From the NCBI GenBank assembly GCA_024516035.1, contig CM044955.1, forward strand, positions 10,404,318 to 10,468,317: DNA of 64,000 nt, written 5' to 3'. A program made the position numbers and the translations under genes. This DNA comes from Bactericera cockerelli (lineage: Eukaryota > Arthropoda > Insecta > Hemiptera > Triozidae). The notes beneath the pieces are model-generated. The model ran no database searches and was not told the origin of the DNA. It was given only the letters and a program-made list of their open reading frames with translations. Numbering within the stretch: the first letter of the stretch is position 1; each line of letters opens with the position of its first letter. Below, one piece after another: positions 1-10,553 of this stretch.

Positions 1-317
1 GCATTGAAATTGGCCATGACGGTAATGCACTCCTTCTCGTTACCTGACTTAACATCATACATATTTTGGAGCCCTCGAGGCCCTAAAACTTTTCCTGTTT
101 TAGGACATGTGTTGAAACCAGATTCGTCTGCATTGTAAATTCTCGAGGGTTCCAAAAGAATGTCCGAGAGCAACCTTCTCGTTCCAGGAATTCTTCTCAT
201 CTGGTAAACCAATCTATCCGATCTTGTTCGGATAGATTTCTGGAGTTTGGTTTTCTTACGTCTAGTTTTCTTAGCGGGTTTGGTTTTCTTCTGAGGTTTT
301 GGTTCTATTGGATCCAT
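1..317 (-). pseudogene. pogo/Tigger-like DDE transposase, N-terminal part, cut by window edge
   Basis: An open frame runs from ATG 317-315 off the left edge (105 codons). It has a very basic, Lys/Arg-rich start followed by the block IYNADESGF...P.TGKVLGPRG...DVKSGNEKECITVM. That block is the typical first-catalytic-Asp region (N-x-DE-[ST]-G-F) of DDE_1 transposases (pogo/Tigger/jerky). The usual N-terminal psq/CENP-B helix-turn-helix is missing, so this is a late exon or a truncated copy. It may belong to the same family as the C-terminal fragment at 37.7-38.2 kb. The rest lies outside the window. Confidence 0.7.
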
Positions 318-1473
318 TCTAGAAAGAAAATAATATCCATAAATAATTATTAATTTCTTATTATAGGTAGGTACCTATTATTACAAATTATTTTTTATCT
401 TGATGACCTGACCATAGCGAGCATTCCCGGTCCTTAGTTTTGACTTTTGTGAAGAGACTAATAGCTCACCCCTGAAGGGGATTTGAGCTAAAAATTAAAG
501 AAATGCTTGAGGTCCAGTCAGGGGACACCACCCTCGAATGGCACAATATCTCGTGCCTCCAGAGGGAGGGGACCCCTGGACAGGTTCTAGTCCTTGTATG
601 CCTTTATATGGGTCCATCAGTGTAGCTTGGTACCTACTTTAGTGACAATTTTTTCAAGCCACATTTCTAACACTAGTGGGGTCAAGTTCAGTGTACTGGC
701 AACTAATAAGCGACTGAGATCAGAATAAACACTGAATAGGTAGGTAGGTATACTAAAAAAGCCTATCCTCAAAATTAGGGTAGGTATTATCTACACGTGA
801 GTTATTATTCAATCCATGCTGATCAAGAACTAGGTACGTAGGTAAATCACGCTGATTTAGTAGGTAGGTATTTGACCTAAGCTGATCAAATACAAAAACT
901 GGCCCTGATTTAGTAGTTGTTCATATCAAGAAAGCTGACCAAGAACGAGACACCCTGATTAAGTATTTGCTCATATCTGATTAATTAATGAATCATGCTG
1001 CTTTATTTCTCGCTCATATCTGAGCAACCATTAAATCACACTGTTTCAGTTCTCGCTCAAAGCTAAGCAACAACTGAACAGAGATACAAAATGAAAAAAC
1101 ATAGTTTAGTCATTATTACCTAACAAAATGCTTTTTTTAGGGCTTCTGCATAATATTACATAAAAAAAAAACATTATTTAAGCATGCAAACAAACGAAAA
1201 CAAAAGAAAGAAGAACACAGGTCATTCTTACCTCCGATCGGTCCGTCACGATGATAAGTTCAAAACTGAAAAGATTTTTTTTCTCTGAAGTTTGTTTACA
1301 AAACAATGAATCAAAAGAAATGGCGGGTTTTTTTTCAGTGTTTTACCAACTGACTTCAAAAATGCAGTTTGTTACTACATAATAATTTAATAAAATACTG
1401 GAGGGAGCCTATTTGAAAAAAGATAAGCCTCTGAGCGAAAACTGGTACCTGAGCGACTACCGGTACAGTGACC
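318..1473. other. Gene-free stretch with TAGGTAGGTA-type tracts
   Basis: I see no supported coding region. The stretch is AT-rich with dispersed TAGGTAGGTA/GTACCTAC motifs (for example 365-375, 738-750, 862-872) and several imperfect repeats of a 'caagctgatcaa...tgctcatatctga' type between about 810 and 1080. Confidence 0.4.
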
Positions 1474-1731
1474 CTACATCTCTTTGTTCATATTACCATC
1501 AAGTTTACGTATAGGCCTAACTCCATGTGCACTGAAGCAACCCCAAACTTCGATATTCTCACCCCCATGTTTCACGGTCTGGATGAAATCCCTAGGTTGA
1601 GACGTCTCACCACTCCTTTTCCAAGTCCACTGGCGTCCGTCAGTGTGATGTCTGTTAATCTTCGACTCATCTGACCATATTACTTTCTTCCATTGCTTAA
1701 CTGACCAATCCTGATAGGTCTTGCTTGGCAA
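1474..1731 (-). pseudogene. Tc1-like transposase fragment
   Basis: 85 residues containing W..WKKVIWSDESKINR...DGRQWTWKR and VKHGGENIEVWGCFS. This is the classic Tc1-family block around the first catalytic Asp (WSDES). The second Asp and the Glu (DD34E) are absent, so it is an internal piece of a dead element. It lies next to a Penelope remnant of the same orientation. Confidence 0.8.
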
Positions 1732-1734
1732 ACA

Positions 1735-1940
1735 GTTTTCTATAATTATGTTGTTAAGTCTGGTATGGAAATTTCTGGCAGTTTGGCCTACATAACTACC
1801 ATCACAATCTTTGCAATTTAGCTTATAAATGCCTATTTGTCAAATTCTAGGTGTCGGGTTCATTTTATTGAACAATTTTCTAACTATATTTGGTTTGGAA
1901 TAAAAGGCAATTTTACTCTTGTCATTCTCTACTAGACGGG
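1735..1940 (-). pseudogene. Penelope-like retroelement GIY-YIG endonuclease remnant
   Basis: Reading the minus strand gives IGIYKLNCKDCDGSYVGQTA followed by RNFHTRL. The GIY...YVG-Q-T-x-R layout with C-x2-C between the two halves is typical of the C-terminal GIY-YIG endonuclease of Penelope-like elements. An upstream stop (about position 1843) and loss of everything else show it is a relic. It is too degraded to appear as a long ORF. Confidence 0.65.
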
Positions 1941-2089
1941 ACTAAATAAAGCAGTATTACGAGTATTTCACCATCCCTTATATTTTGTAGACCTAATGAG
2001 AAGACGTTCGTTGTTGAAATTCTAATTTAAAATCCCCAGGTTATTATTTTCTTTAAAACATATTTGTTAACCCTGAAGGTTTGTTTATA

Positions 2090-4564
2090 TCAACTCATTT
2101 GCTTTTTTCGCTTTTTGTCTTCATTCGTGGCCGGAACAGTAGAAATGAAATGGACAAACGTGGAATATTCGTACGATCTAGCGGTGGGATAGATCTGCCT
2201 GTAGTTGCCTATGGGGTTGAGCTGGTCCCGGCTGGGGAAAGCTGACTGCAGATTCAACAACCTGAAGGTGTCCTCTATCAGGTTTTGCTTCACTCTCTCG
2301 TCCACCTCGCCCATGATGTTGAAGCTGGGCGACCTGTTTACCTCCAACAGAAACGGTTTCATGGCACGGTCAATTATGATGTCAAATCCCAAAAGTTCGA
2401 AACAAGCACTCACGTTGTGTTTATAATGTATTGGAAACAGCTCGACGTATTTGTCTTTCAGAATTGGATGAATGGCGATAAATGTTTTGATGATGACGTC
2501 ATCGATGTCTTTCCAAAGTTTCTCGCTGTTCAGAACTTTGGCCAGCATCCACCGGTTGAACGCTGTGAAGTCTCGCTTGCTTCCCTCTTCCGATGGATCA
2601 TAGTTGCTAGAACTCTTATTGATGGAATAGTTCGTAAGGTGCATGAACTGGTTGTTCATGTTAGATGCTTTTGGCGCCGCGTAAGGATGTGTAGCCAGAC
2701 GGACCAGTCCATTGTTATAGACGAAGATTTGGAGAGGGTCTATGCAGGTAATGAGCACATAGACACGCAGGTCAAACTTATAGTTGTCCAGCAGAAGTAG
2801 CTTAGACAGGTACATCTGACAGACAGCCTCAGCAGTGTTTGCCTTGATATCCTCCACTTTGCTGAACACTTTGATGCCCTTACCCTCTGCTCCGCGGGAG
2901 GGTTTCAGAATAAACACCTGATATTGAGATAAACAATGAAGGTTACTAATGTATTATAATTAAAAAAAAAAGTTAATTGAAAGGAGCCAGCCTCCTTCAA
3001 ATTTGTGCTGCCAACAACAGTCTATTTGTATGATTTGTTAATTAATCGAAAATCATTTACACTTTCGTCACAATATTTTTTTAATATTGTTTATAGACTT
3101 TATGGCCCACGAGTGGGCAAGTGCCAATGTAAACACGTGTTGTGGCGAATTAATGACCCATGGTGATTTTCTAGTCAATTTAACATAATAATATTTGTTT
3201 TTTACTGCCTGATTAGGACAGATGAGTCCCATTATTGCAGCAGTACGACCAAGACGGTGACAAAAGTATTGAGCTAATAAAACGGAAGACAAAATTCTCA
3301 AGTTTACCTTAGCTCTTCTAATGTGAAAATATTTTTTTAGATAAAACACGCTTATCGAATAAAATCAGCTCCTACCTCCTGAGGATGATTCTCAACATAG
3401 GTCATGCACTCCTGGTTCTGATAAGGTAGACTCCAAGAACCTGGGAAAAAGTTGTAATCCAACGGAAATTCCAGCTTCATCCTGTTCAAATGATAAGCGA
3501 GAAACGCTTTTGATTCTAGATTAGCCATTCCTGGAAAGTGATTGATCCTGCGGGTGGAATATTTCCTAAATGTTATTAATATGTCATGTCAAAATCTAAA
3601 GTTAAACACAAGGGAATAGGAACTGTCTTATTGCTTTCAATGCCTCCTGTCTTATTACTTTCAATGCTTACATTTTAAATATGTGAATGTGTTTTTTTCA
3701 TGATGGAGAACTCTAACCTGTCACGTAATCAAACTGATAAAAGCTACTTATATCATGTAAAAATAAAGAAGAAGAATTAATTTGTCGTTGTGATTTCCTC
3801 TGTGTTCCAGCCAGCCAAAATAACCGATTTTATGTGACAGTTTCTTGACCTTCCATTCGCTTCGTCGAAAAATACGAGACATATTTACCATCCTCTAAAT
3901 TGTAAATAATTTACCTCTGACGTAAGGTCATCGACTTCGACTTTACAGTCGTTATGGAGTAGTCGGACCAGTAAACATCCCAGCTGTGATCTTCATCGTC
4001 TCGGCTTGGCTCCATTGCTAGGGATAATGCTACGTCCTCCACCACTTTGTACATACAACGCTTCAAATTAATTTTAACCAGCTTGAAATTGGACTCTTCC
4101 ACATCTACCTCCATTTCTTCACATGGATCTTCATATAGTTCTATCTCTTTGATCAGTCGATCCTGTTTTAATGGTGTCTTTGTTATAAGCACTTCTTTTT
4201 TATCAGGGCTCTTCTTTTGGGTCACACTCTGTGTCACCTTTTCTTTTGACTTGATACCTTTGCTTAGATGTATCTTTTTTTGTTCTATTTGTAATTGTTC
4301 TAATTTTGTGTCTCTTAGCTTTACTTCTCGTATTGTAGATAAACCATAAGTGTCTCGTACACTTGTTTTAGAAGATTTCGTGTCAGAACCATCTATGTTT
4401 GCAGATTTTCTAACACTGCTTTGAGTCGAACGTCTAGTATTGGTGGTATATCTAGCAGATTTCTTTGATGGTTTACTTTGAGTTCTTTTCTGTGCAGGTT
4501 TGGATGTATTTTTAAAATTGGATCCTGCTATATTTAAAGAAAAAGATGTATCCCTTGACATCAT
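2090..4564 (-). CDS. Tubulin tyrosine ligase-like glutamylase (TTLL6/TTLL13 type), three exons
   Basis: Exons are 4564-3915, 3547-3376 and 2917-2090. Junctions are AG|GTAAAT...CCGCAG|GATC and GAG|GTAGGA...ATATCAG|GTG. Together they make one 549-codon frame, with phases that match (650+172+828 nt). Exon 1 is a Lys/Ser/Thr-rich disordered start followed by the TTLL block INLKRCMYKVVEDVA...WDVYWSDYS. Exon 2 gives INHFPGM...LAYHLNRM...YNFFPGSWSLP. Exon 3 gives the ATP-grasp core: FILKPSRGAEGKGI, KFDLRVYVLI, MHLTNYSINK, FELLGFDIIID and FLLEVNRSPSF, which supplies the Mg/ATP ligands. Enzymes of this family add glutamates to tubulin tails in cilia and axonemes. The frame stays open upstream of Met4564 to a stop near 4706 without another Met, so a further 5' exon is possible. 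The protein has a short C-terminus compared with long TTLLs. Confidence 0.88.
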
Positions 4565-4721
4565 TTGTCTCTTGGATTCTACATGTTTGATATCTTCTGG
4601 TTGTGCTTTTTTTGGTTTCGTTTGAAGCGTTGTGAGTTGTACTTCTTTTGTTTCGGGGGCTTGAGCAGATATATTGGCTTTTATAACTGTTTTTTGTGTT
4701 GGGCTCTAACTCTTGATTCAG

Positions 4722-5135
4722 ACCTATGTGTCTTTGATGTATCAGTCCGGGGGTACATAGTTTTTTATCTTTTTTTTTACTGGAATTTTTTTTTGAAAGT
4801 TAACCTGTTTTAGTGTATAAATTTGTACATTTAATATTAAAAAAATTGTTCAATTTATTATGTTGGCCTATGTTGATTGTTTGTATTTCTCCTTTATGAT
4901 ATTTTTCGGTTTTGCTAGCCAATTTTTCTTATTGTTTTTTGCTGTTGTTATATTTGTTTACTGCTTTAACTTTCTTTACTTAAATTTTTATTGAACTAGA
5001 TAATACTACTGCAAATCTAAACCAAGAAGGATTTAAGCTTTTGGTGCTACCAGTCTAGAGTATTTCTCAATACTACACTCAATACCTATGTGCCTTTGAT
5101 GTATCAGTCCGGGGGTACATAGTTTTTTATCTCTT
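4722..5135. repeat. Direct repeat of about 50 bp (two copies)
   Basis: The block CTATGTGYCTTTGATGTATC followed by AGTCCGGGGGTACATAG and a T-rich tail occurs at about 4724-4775 and again at about 5085-5140. The spacing is about 360 bp and there are few mismatches. It may be the 3' terminal sequence of a retroelement present twice. Between the copies I see only AT-rich sequence without a convincing gene. Confidence 0.6.
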
Positions 5136-5219
5136 TTTTTTTTTACTGGAAAAATTATGTTGAGGCTCTGCAGATTATATAGAACAGCTGCAACACCAGC
5201 ATTCGAGATAATGTCAGGG

Positions 5220-5735
5220 TCACTCCCCATAAAACTTAAGGTGGAAGAGAAAAGATGAGATTTATAAGCAAGAAGAAAATAAAGAGGAAAGAGATGAAAT
5301 GATCGAAGAACTAAAAAATGAGATGATAGAGAGATGGGAAAGTAAATGGGATGCAGAAAATACAAAAGGAAAATGGACGAAAAGGTTAATAAATAAAACA
5401 GGAATGGATAAATAGAAGGCACGGAAATATTCCGTACGAACTTTGCCAATTTTTAACCGGACACGGACATTTTAGAAAGTTTCAATTTAAAATAAATAAA
5501 AAATACCGAGTGCCAAATGTGCTTACTACAACTGGCCCGAAGACAACCCGAAGCACAGTGCGACCGATTCAACCAAGAAAGAGAGGCTTGTTTAAGAAAA
5601 TTAGAAAAACATTGCTCCTGAAAATACAGTAGAAGAAATGCTGAGAAAGGAAGTTCAATGGAATATCATTGAAGAATTCATCCGCAAAATCCTGAAAATC
5701 AAGGCACAAGACGATATACGGGCCAGAACGTGAAG
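5220..5735 (+). pseudogene. R1/jockey-type LINE reverse transcriptase C-terminus, frameshifted
   Basis: Across frames the plus strand reads E..ERWESKWD....GKWTKRLIN, then GNIPYELCQFLTGHGHFRKF, then PENTVEEMLRKEVQWNIIEE and FIRKILKIK. The order 'GrWT-LI', 'Q-LTGHG-F', 'W..i..F...IL' is the conserved tail of R1-clade-type non-LTR reverse transcriptases after the catalytic domain. A stop near 5414 and at least two frameshifts show it is dead. Confidence 0.75.
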
Positions 5736-5951
5736 CCCATTTAAGCATCTGTTTTTGCAGTAATGTTTCTTTTTTGTTTGAAAATCCATCAAATAATAAG
5801 GGGCACAATTTTCTCTTTGGTACAGCGAGGGTCATTGTCCTGGGATATTGTGCCTCTCGCATCGGGAACAGCTATAATGTTATCAGGCGAGTTAAAATCG
5901 TAGGTGTATTTCGCTGACACTTCAATTTGGCACATAGGGCTGTAAGCAAAA
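5736..5951. other. Unassigned stretch with a short conserved-looking reading frame
   Basis: On the minus strand 5780-5950 reads CQIEVSAKYTYDFNSPDN.. and IAVPDARGTISQDNDPRC, then a frameshifted LQKQMLKWASRSGPY. The composition looks protein-like, but I do not recognise a family and the frame is broken. It ends at the Tc1 element beginning at 5954. Confidence 0.3.
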
Positions 5952-5953
5952 TA

Positions 5954-7584
5954 CACTTGAGAGCAGAAAAAGCGAATCAAACTTTTTCCTCCACCAAATC
6001 TTCGATATCTTCGAAATTACTATTTCTATCGAGTCGTAAGATATCTCAAATTGTTGTAAATTTTGTTTTCTACAATTTCATAATTTGATTTTTAAAAAAA
6101 CACCTACCAGAAGCCGTAAAATTCAAATTTTCCTACAGGGTGTCAAAAAAGAAGAAAAACATGATTTTTTTATGTTTAACAAAATAAGTTATAACATGAG
6201 AAATCAACAAGATTCATTCGTAACAATGGTGAATCAGTATTTTGTGTTGTCTCCCGGAGCTCTAATCACAGCATTCATTCGATTTGGCATTGACTGGATC
6301 AAAATAACCACAATATCTTGGGACAACCTCTACCAGTCTTCGGTGAGGGCGATATTGAGCTCTGCTACAGTCTGGGGAGCCGGTATTCTGCCTCAAACAC
6401 TTCGTTTGAGTCGGTCTCAAAGATCCTCGATCGGGACTAAGAAAGGGCCAGTCCAAATTGTCAATATTCTCCTCACCCAAGAACTCCCGAACACAGTTAG
6501 CCGCATGTGGGCGGGCATTGTCGTGCATGAGGAGGAACTGGTCGCCCATACTTTGAGCGAGAGGAACCAATTGAATCTGCAGGTCTTCGAGAAGCTGGAG
6601 TTCAACCAAAGAGAGCTTCAAATGGACCCAAACTCTCCACAGAGCACAGGGAAAGGAGACTCAGATTCGCCATAGAACACGTGGATTGGATACCCCAGCA
6701 ATGGCGCTCTGTTCTCTTCACTGATGAATGCCGGGTGTGTTTGTTTGGTAATGACAGAAGGAAAAGAGTCTATAAAAGAGCCGGAGAAAGGTATGCTGAG
6801 TGATGCATCACAGAAACTGTCAGTTTCGGCGGTGGTTCCTGTATGGTGCGGGGTAGGATTTCAACTGAAAGAAAGACTGAATTGGTTTTCATCACATGCG
6901 GTGCGAGAGGTGGCCTGAACAGTCAGAGATACATTGATAACATCCTGCAGACCCATGTGGTTCCTCTCGCTCAAAGTATGGGCGATCAGTTCCTCCTCAT
7001 GCACGACAATGCCCGCCCACATGCGGCTGACTGTGTTCGGGAGTTCTTGGGTGAGGAGAATATTGACACTTTGGACTGGCCCTCTCTTAGTCCCGACCTC
7101 AACCCGATTGAGGATCTTTGAGACCGACTCAAACGAAGTGTTTGAGGCAGAATACCGGCTCCCCAGACTGTAGCAGAGCTCAATATCGCCCTCACCGAAG
7201 AATGGTAGAGGTTGGACCAAGATATTGTGGTTATTTTAATCCAGTCAATGCCAAATCGAATGAATGCTGTGATTAGAGCTCGGGGAGACAACACAAAATA
7301 CTGATTCACCATTGTTACGAATGAATCTTGTTGATTTCTCATGTTATAACTTATTTTGTTAAACATAAAAAAATCATGTTTTTCTTCTTTTTTGACACCC
7401 TGTAGGAAAATTTGAATTTTACGGCTTCTGGTAGGTGTTTTTTTAACAATCAAATTAAGAAATTGTAAAAAACAAAATTTACAACATTTTGAGATATCTT
7501 ACGACTCGATAGAAATAGTAATTTCGAAGATATCGAAGATTTGGTGGAGGGAAAAGTTTGATTCGCTTTTTCTGCTCTCAAGTG
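5954..7584 (+). mobile_element. Tc1 element rearranged into a snap-back (foldback) structure with arms of about 630 bp
   Basis: The ends are perfect inverted repeats beginning CACTTGAGAGCAGAAAAAGC, flanked by TA at 5952-5953 and 7585-7586 as expected for Tc1/mariner target duplication. The inversion is much longer than an ordinary TIR: 5954 to about 6575 is the near-perfect reverse complement of about 6950-7584 and includes the 3' half of the transposase gene. The middle (about 6600-6940) is unique. The transcript could fold into a long hairpin. Confidence 0.85.
6640..7225 (+). pseudogene. Tc1-family DD34E transposase, 5'-truncated and broken
   Basis: The plus strand reads LRFAIEHVDWIPQQWRSVLF with TDECRV (first Asp), then frameshifts into FITCGARGGLNSQRYIDNIL. 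After that come MHDNARPHAA (second Asp) and SPDLNPIEDL (Glu). There are exactly 34 residues between the second Asp and the Glu, the DD34E signature. A TGA follows IEDL, where W is expected, and the N-terminal DNA-binding half is missing. The left arm of the snap-back carries a second copy of the last 100 codons on the minus strand (6262-6570). Confidence 0.85.
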
Positions 7585-7599
7585 TAGTTTAAATTGCTG

Positions 7600-8485
7600 T
7601 ATTATAATAACCACGAGATACATAAATACAGTAGAATCACTAACTCGAAATCCCGATGGGTCAAAAGTCCCGTTAACTCAAAAAAAAAAAAAATCTTTTG
7701 CTCCTGTTGCTTCTTATTCGAAATCCCAATAATTCGAACGGGCGTTTCAAAAATTGGGCCCGAAAACTTTTTCTCCATCGAGTTTCTCAAGAGAGAACAC
7801 TCCGCACCAGAATCAAAAGAAAAAGAATGTTGCTCACCGTTATGAATCAGTGTGCCCACTGGATTGACTGAACAAATCTCCACTCGCCGCTTGCGAGCTC
7901 CGGACTTCCTCGGACACGCGTTGGCATAGTGATCAGTGGATTGACAAATATGTATAACACGCTCCAAACCTGGCTTTGCTGGTACTGGTGGATGGTTGGT
8001 TACTCCTTGCTGCTGAATGTTGGACGCTGCGGTGGATCATTCCTCGAGGAGTAAAAATTATTCATGTGCTTCCGGCATTCAGAGCTCCGATGTCCAGGAC
8101 GCTTGCAGTAATGTGGAAGTAGAAGTAGACGATAGTATAAGATGATGGTAACGGCTGGTAGTTATTTCCCTTTTGACGTTTGAATTCGAATGAATTATCT
8201 CGATCATGATGTCTCTTGTCATAAGACATAACCCTCAATTCCTTCTTGAGGTTATCTTTTGTTGTTATTTTGGCAGTGTGTGCCATTCGCAATACTCGAA
8301 TGTAGCCATATGAGCAAGAACTAATGTGATTGATATTTATTGAACGCTTGATTCACTTAGTTGGGCATTGAGTGTACCTAGCATTTGTCTAGTGAATGCT
8401 ACATAATTTTCCGGTCCATCCGGTTGTTTATTTTGGAGGTTGAAGACAGTAGTAGCGGGAGTATGCAATCTATCATATTCGGATA
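7600..8485 (-). pseudogene. LTR-retrotransposon gag-protease remnant
   Basis: Read 5'-3' on the minus strand: a gag-like block (PENYVAFTRQMLGTLNAQLS, about 8330-8440), then two CCHC-like zinc knuckles (HYCKRPGHRSSECRK near 8100; CQSTDHYANACP at 7967-7900). An aspartic-protease start follows, with FSFDSGAECSLL in 7602-7967. The knuckle-knuckle-protease order is that of gag-pol in Ty3/gypsy or BEL-type elements. Several stops and frameshifts interrupt it. Reverse transcriptase and LTRs are absent, and it stops beside the Tc1 element end. Confidence 0.65.
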
Positions 8486-8487
8486 TA

Positions 8488-10454
8488 CAGGGTGTCCCGT
8501 ATACAGATGCAAATATTTTGAGGGTAGGTTCAACCCACCGTGAACTATCATATTAGCGAAACTTGCAGTGGGGCATTTTGTTTCGTTAAAGAGTTATGGC
8601 CAAATCCCTGTTTTTCCCACAGGTCCAGAGGTCACTTGGATCGATGCACGTTTTTAAAGAAATGATAGCCAGTAAGTAATTTTTGACTTCATGTATGGAT
8701 AGTCATGCATATTTCCCTTCGAATGCAGTTGGTTGCATAAAAAAATATTGAAAGACCAGAGAGATATTTAATCATTATGTTCAATAATTTTCTAAAATTT
8801 GATTTTCCCCTTTTTTCCCTTTCGTGAATTTAGAGTACTTCTACAATTGCAATTCTGCGTAACACTAGTTAAAAAAATACCCTTTGCTATTTTGTTTCAA
8901 TAAATACAAAGTTCTTTCAGACGCGTGAAGGAACGAATGAGATACGCCTTAATAAACGGCACCAGAAGGAAAGAAACACATCCATCTATCAAATTTTGAA
9001 TCTGGGCGCTATTGCATTTTGAAGAATACTCGATGCCTGAAGCGGTCTGTGTGACCATTTTTGTGCCAACTGCAAGTTATAAATGAAAAATTTCTGAGTA
9101 CAAATAGTTCTATTAACCAACTATATCAATCAAATCTAATAATTAAAATAACAAGACGATCAATTTGTTCGGTGGAAGAGAAAGCCACAAGCTTTAACCT
9201 CGCCCTTGGTTCGCTACATATTCATTTGGGTTCTTTTTATTTCATGTCCTGTGTTGCAGAATGTATCATGTTTGTAGTTTATCAATAAAGTATTAACAAT
9301 AATAATAATAATAGTAACCTTAAGGTTGGATGTTCGAGTTTTACCCAAGGTTAATTTTCGGCACTATTTGTTATGTTTTTGATATCATGATTGTGATAAA
9401 CAGAAAAATGATATTTTTAATTTTACTTCTAAAAATAAAATGACAATTTTTGTTTTTTGCGCAGAGTTTTTTTCCATGTGTATTCTTTGTCCATAATTAC
9501 ACACTGGTTGCTGCTTTCGTTGCAGCCTCTCTCATTTTTCCTCATGATAACCCTGTGACCCCGTAACCCCATTCACATAAGATTTCACACCGACCGACCA
9601 TTGTGAATGATCAATTTCCCTCTGTTAAACATCCCAGAGCAGTGTATTTATCCCTCAAATTACGCGCGAATTCTGTTAAAATTCAGCCAACTTTGAATTT
9701 TTCATCATGATTCAGAAGTGTTTTTTGAGCTTTGTGTACTGCGTTCCATGATGTTTTTTTTTTTTTTTTCTAAGTGTGGTTTAACGTCGCTTTCAACTGC
9801 CATGGTCATATCACGACGGGGGTTTTACCCTCCATTCGCAGGAAACTCACAAACCTGCTACTCACATTGACCTCACCCAGCCTGAGTGGGGCCGGGAAAA
9901 GCCAGCGTCACGAGAATTAGAATTTGAATGGTCACCCATCCAAGTCTTAACCTCGCTGGATGTCGCTTAACTTCGGTGATCTGAAGGGAACTGGTGTATT
10001 CAACATGCCATCGACGCTGGCTCCATGATGTTTACAGTAATATAAATGAGCTTTCTTTTTTCTAAAACTAAACATAATAGGGTATTTTTTTAACTAGTGA
10101 TACGCAGAATTGGAATTTTAGAAGGGGAATTGTAGAAGGGGAAAAAATTGTAGATTCACGAAAGGGAAAAAAGGGAAAAATCAATTTTTAGAAAAGTATT
10201 GAACTTATGATTATATGCAAACAACTGCATTCGAAGGGTATGCATGACTATCCATACATGAAGTCAAAAATTACTTACTGGCTATCATTTCTTTAGAAAC
10301 GTCCAAGTGACCTCTGGACCTGTGGGAAAAACAGGGATTTGGCCATAACTCTTTAACGAAACAAAATGCCCCACTGCAAGTATCGCTCATATGATAGTCC
10401 ACGGTGGGCTGAACCTACCCTCAAAATATTTGCATCTGTATACGGGACACCCTG
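8488..10454. mobile_element. Non-autonomous element with terminal inverted repeats of about 410 bp
   Basis: 8488-8895 and 10454-10080 are inverted copies beginning CAGGGTGTCCCGTATACAGA, each bordered by TA (8486-8487 and 10455-10456). No transposase survives in the interior. 8900-9750 is AT-rich with a short (AAT)n run near 9297, and the rest holds a later SINE insertion. The TA duplication and CAGGGTG start point to mobilisation by a Tc1/mariner-type transposase. Confidence 0.8.
9757..10021 (-). mobile_element. 5S rRNA-derived SINE
   Basis: On the minus strand the element starts GCCAGCGTCGATGGCATGTT and stays alignable by eye to insect 5S rRNA over its full length of about 118 nt. It includes GATCACCGAAGTTAAGCGAC and GACTTGGATGGGTGACC (the internal pol III promoter region) and closes with GACGCTGGC. 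A body follows with CCAGGCTGGGTGAGGT-like and GCGAATGGAGGGTAAAACCC blocks, then a poly(A) tail. A perfect 12-bp target duplication, TCCATGATGTTT, flanks it (9745-9756 and 10022-10033). The body matches the tRNA-headed SINE at 38.36 kb. Confidence 0.9.
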
Positions 10455-10553
10455 TAGAAGCTGTGGAAAACTCTTCCCAAGTAAGTTCCGGGTTGGCGAT
10501 AATGAGAAAAGAAAGAAAACTCAGCAATATCAATTAAGTTTAGGGGAGAAAGC

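Noticed and set aside
2205..2800. Plus-strand frames of 73 and 171 codons antisense to the TTLL exon
   Set aside because: Shadows of a conserved coding exon on the other strand; no motif of their own.
6085..6675. 196-codon plus-strand frame in the left arm of the Tc1 snap-back, and its mirror at 6986-7453
   Set aside because: It is the antisense reading of the inverted Tc1 3' half; the same residues appear in both arms only because the DNA is inverted.
9900..10021. Genuine 5S rRNA gene
   Set aside because: Multiple substitutions in conserved positions, a SINE body and poly(A) tail downstream, and a 12-bp target duplication show retroposition.
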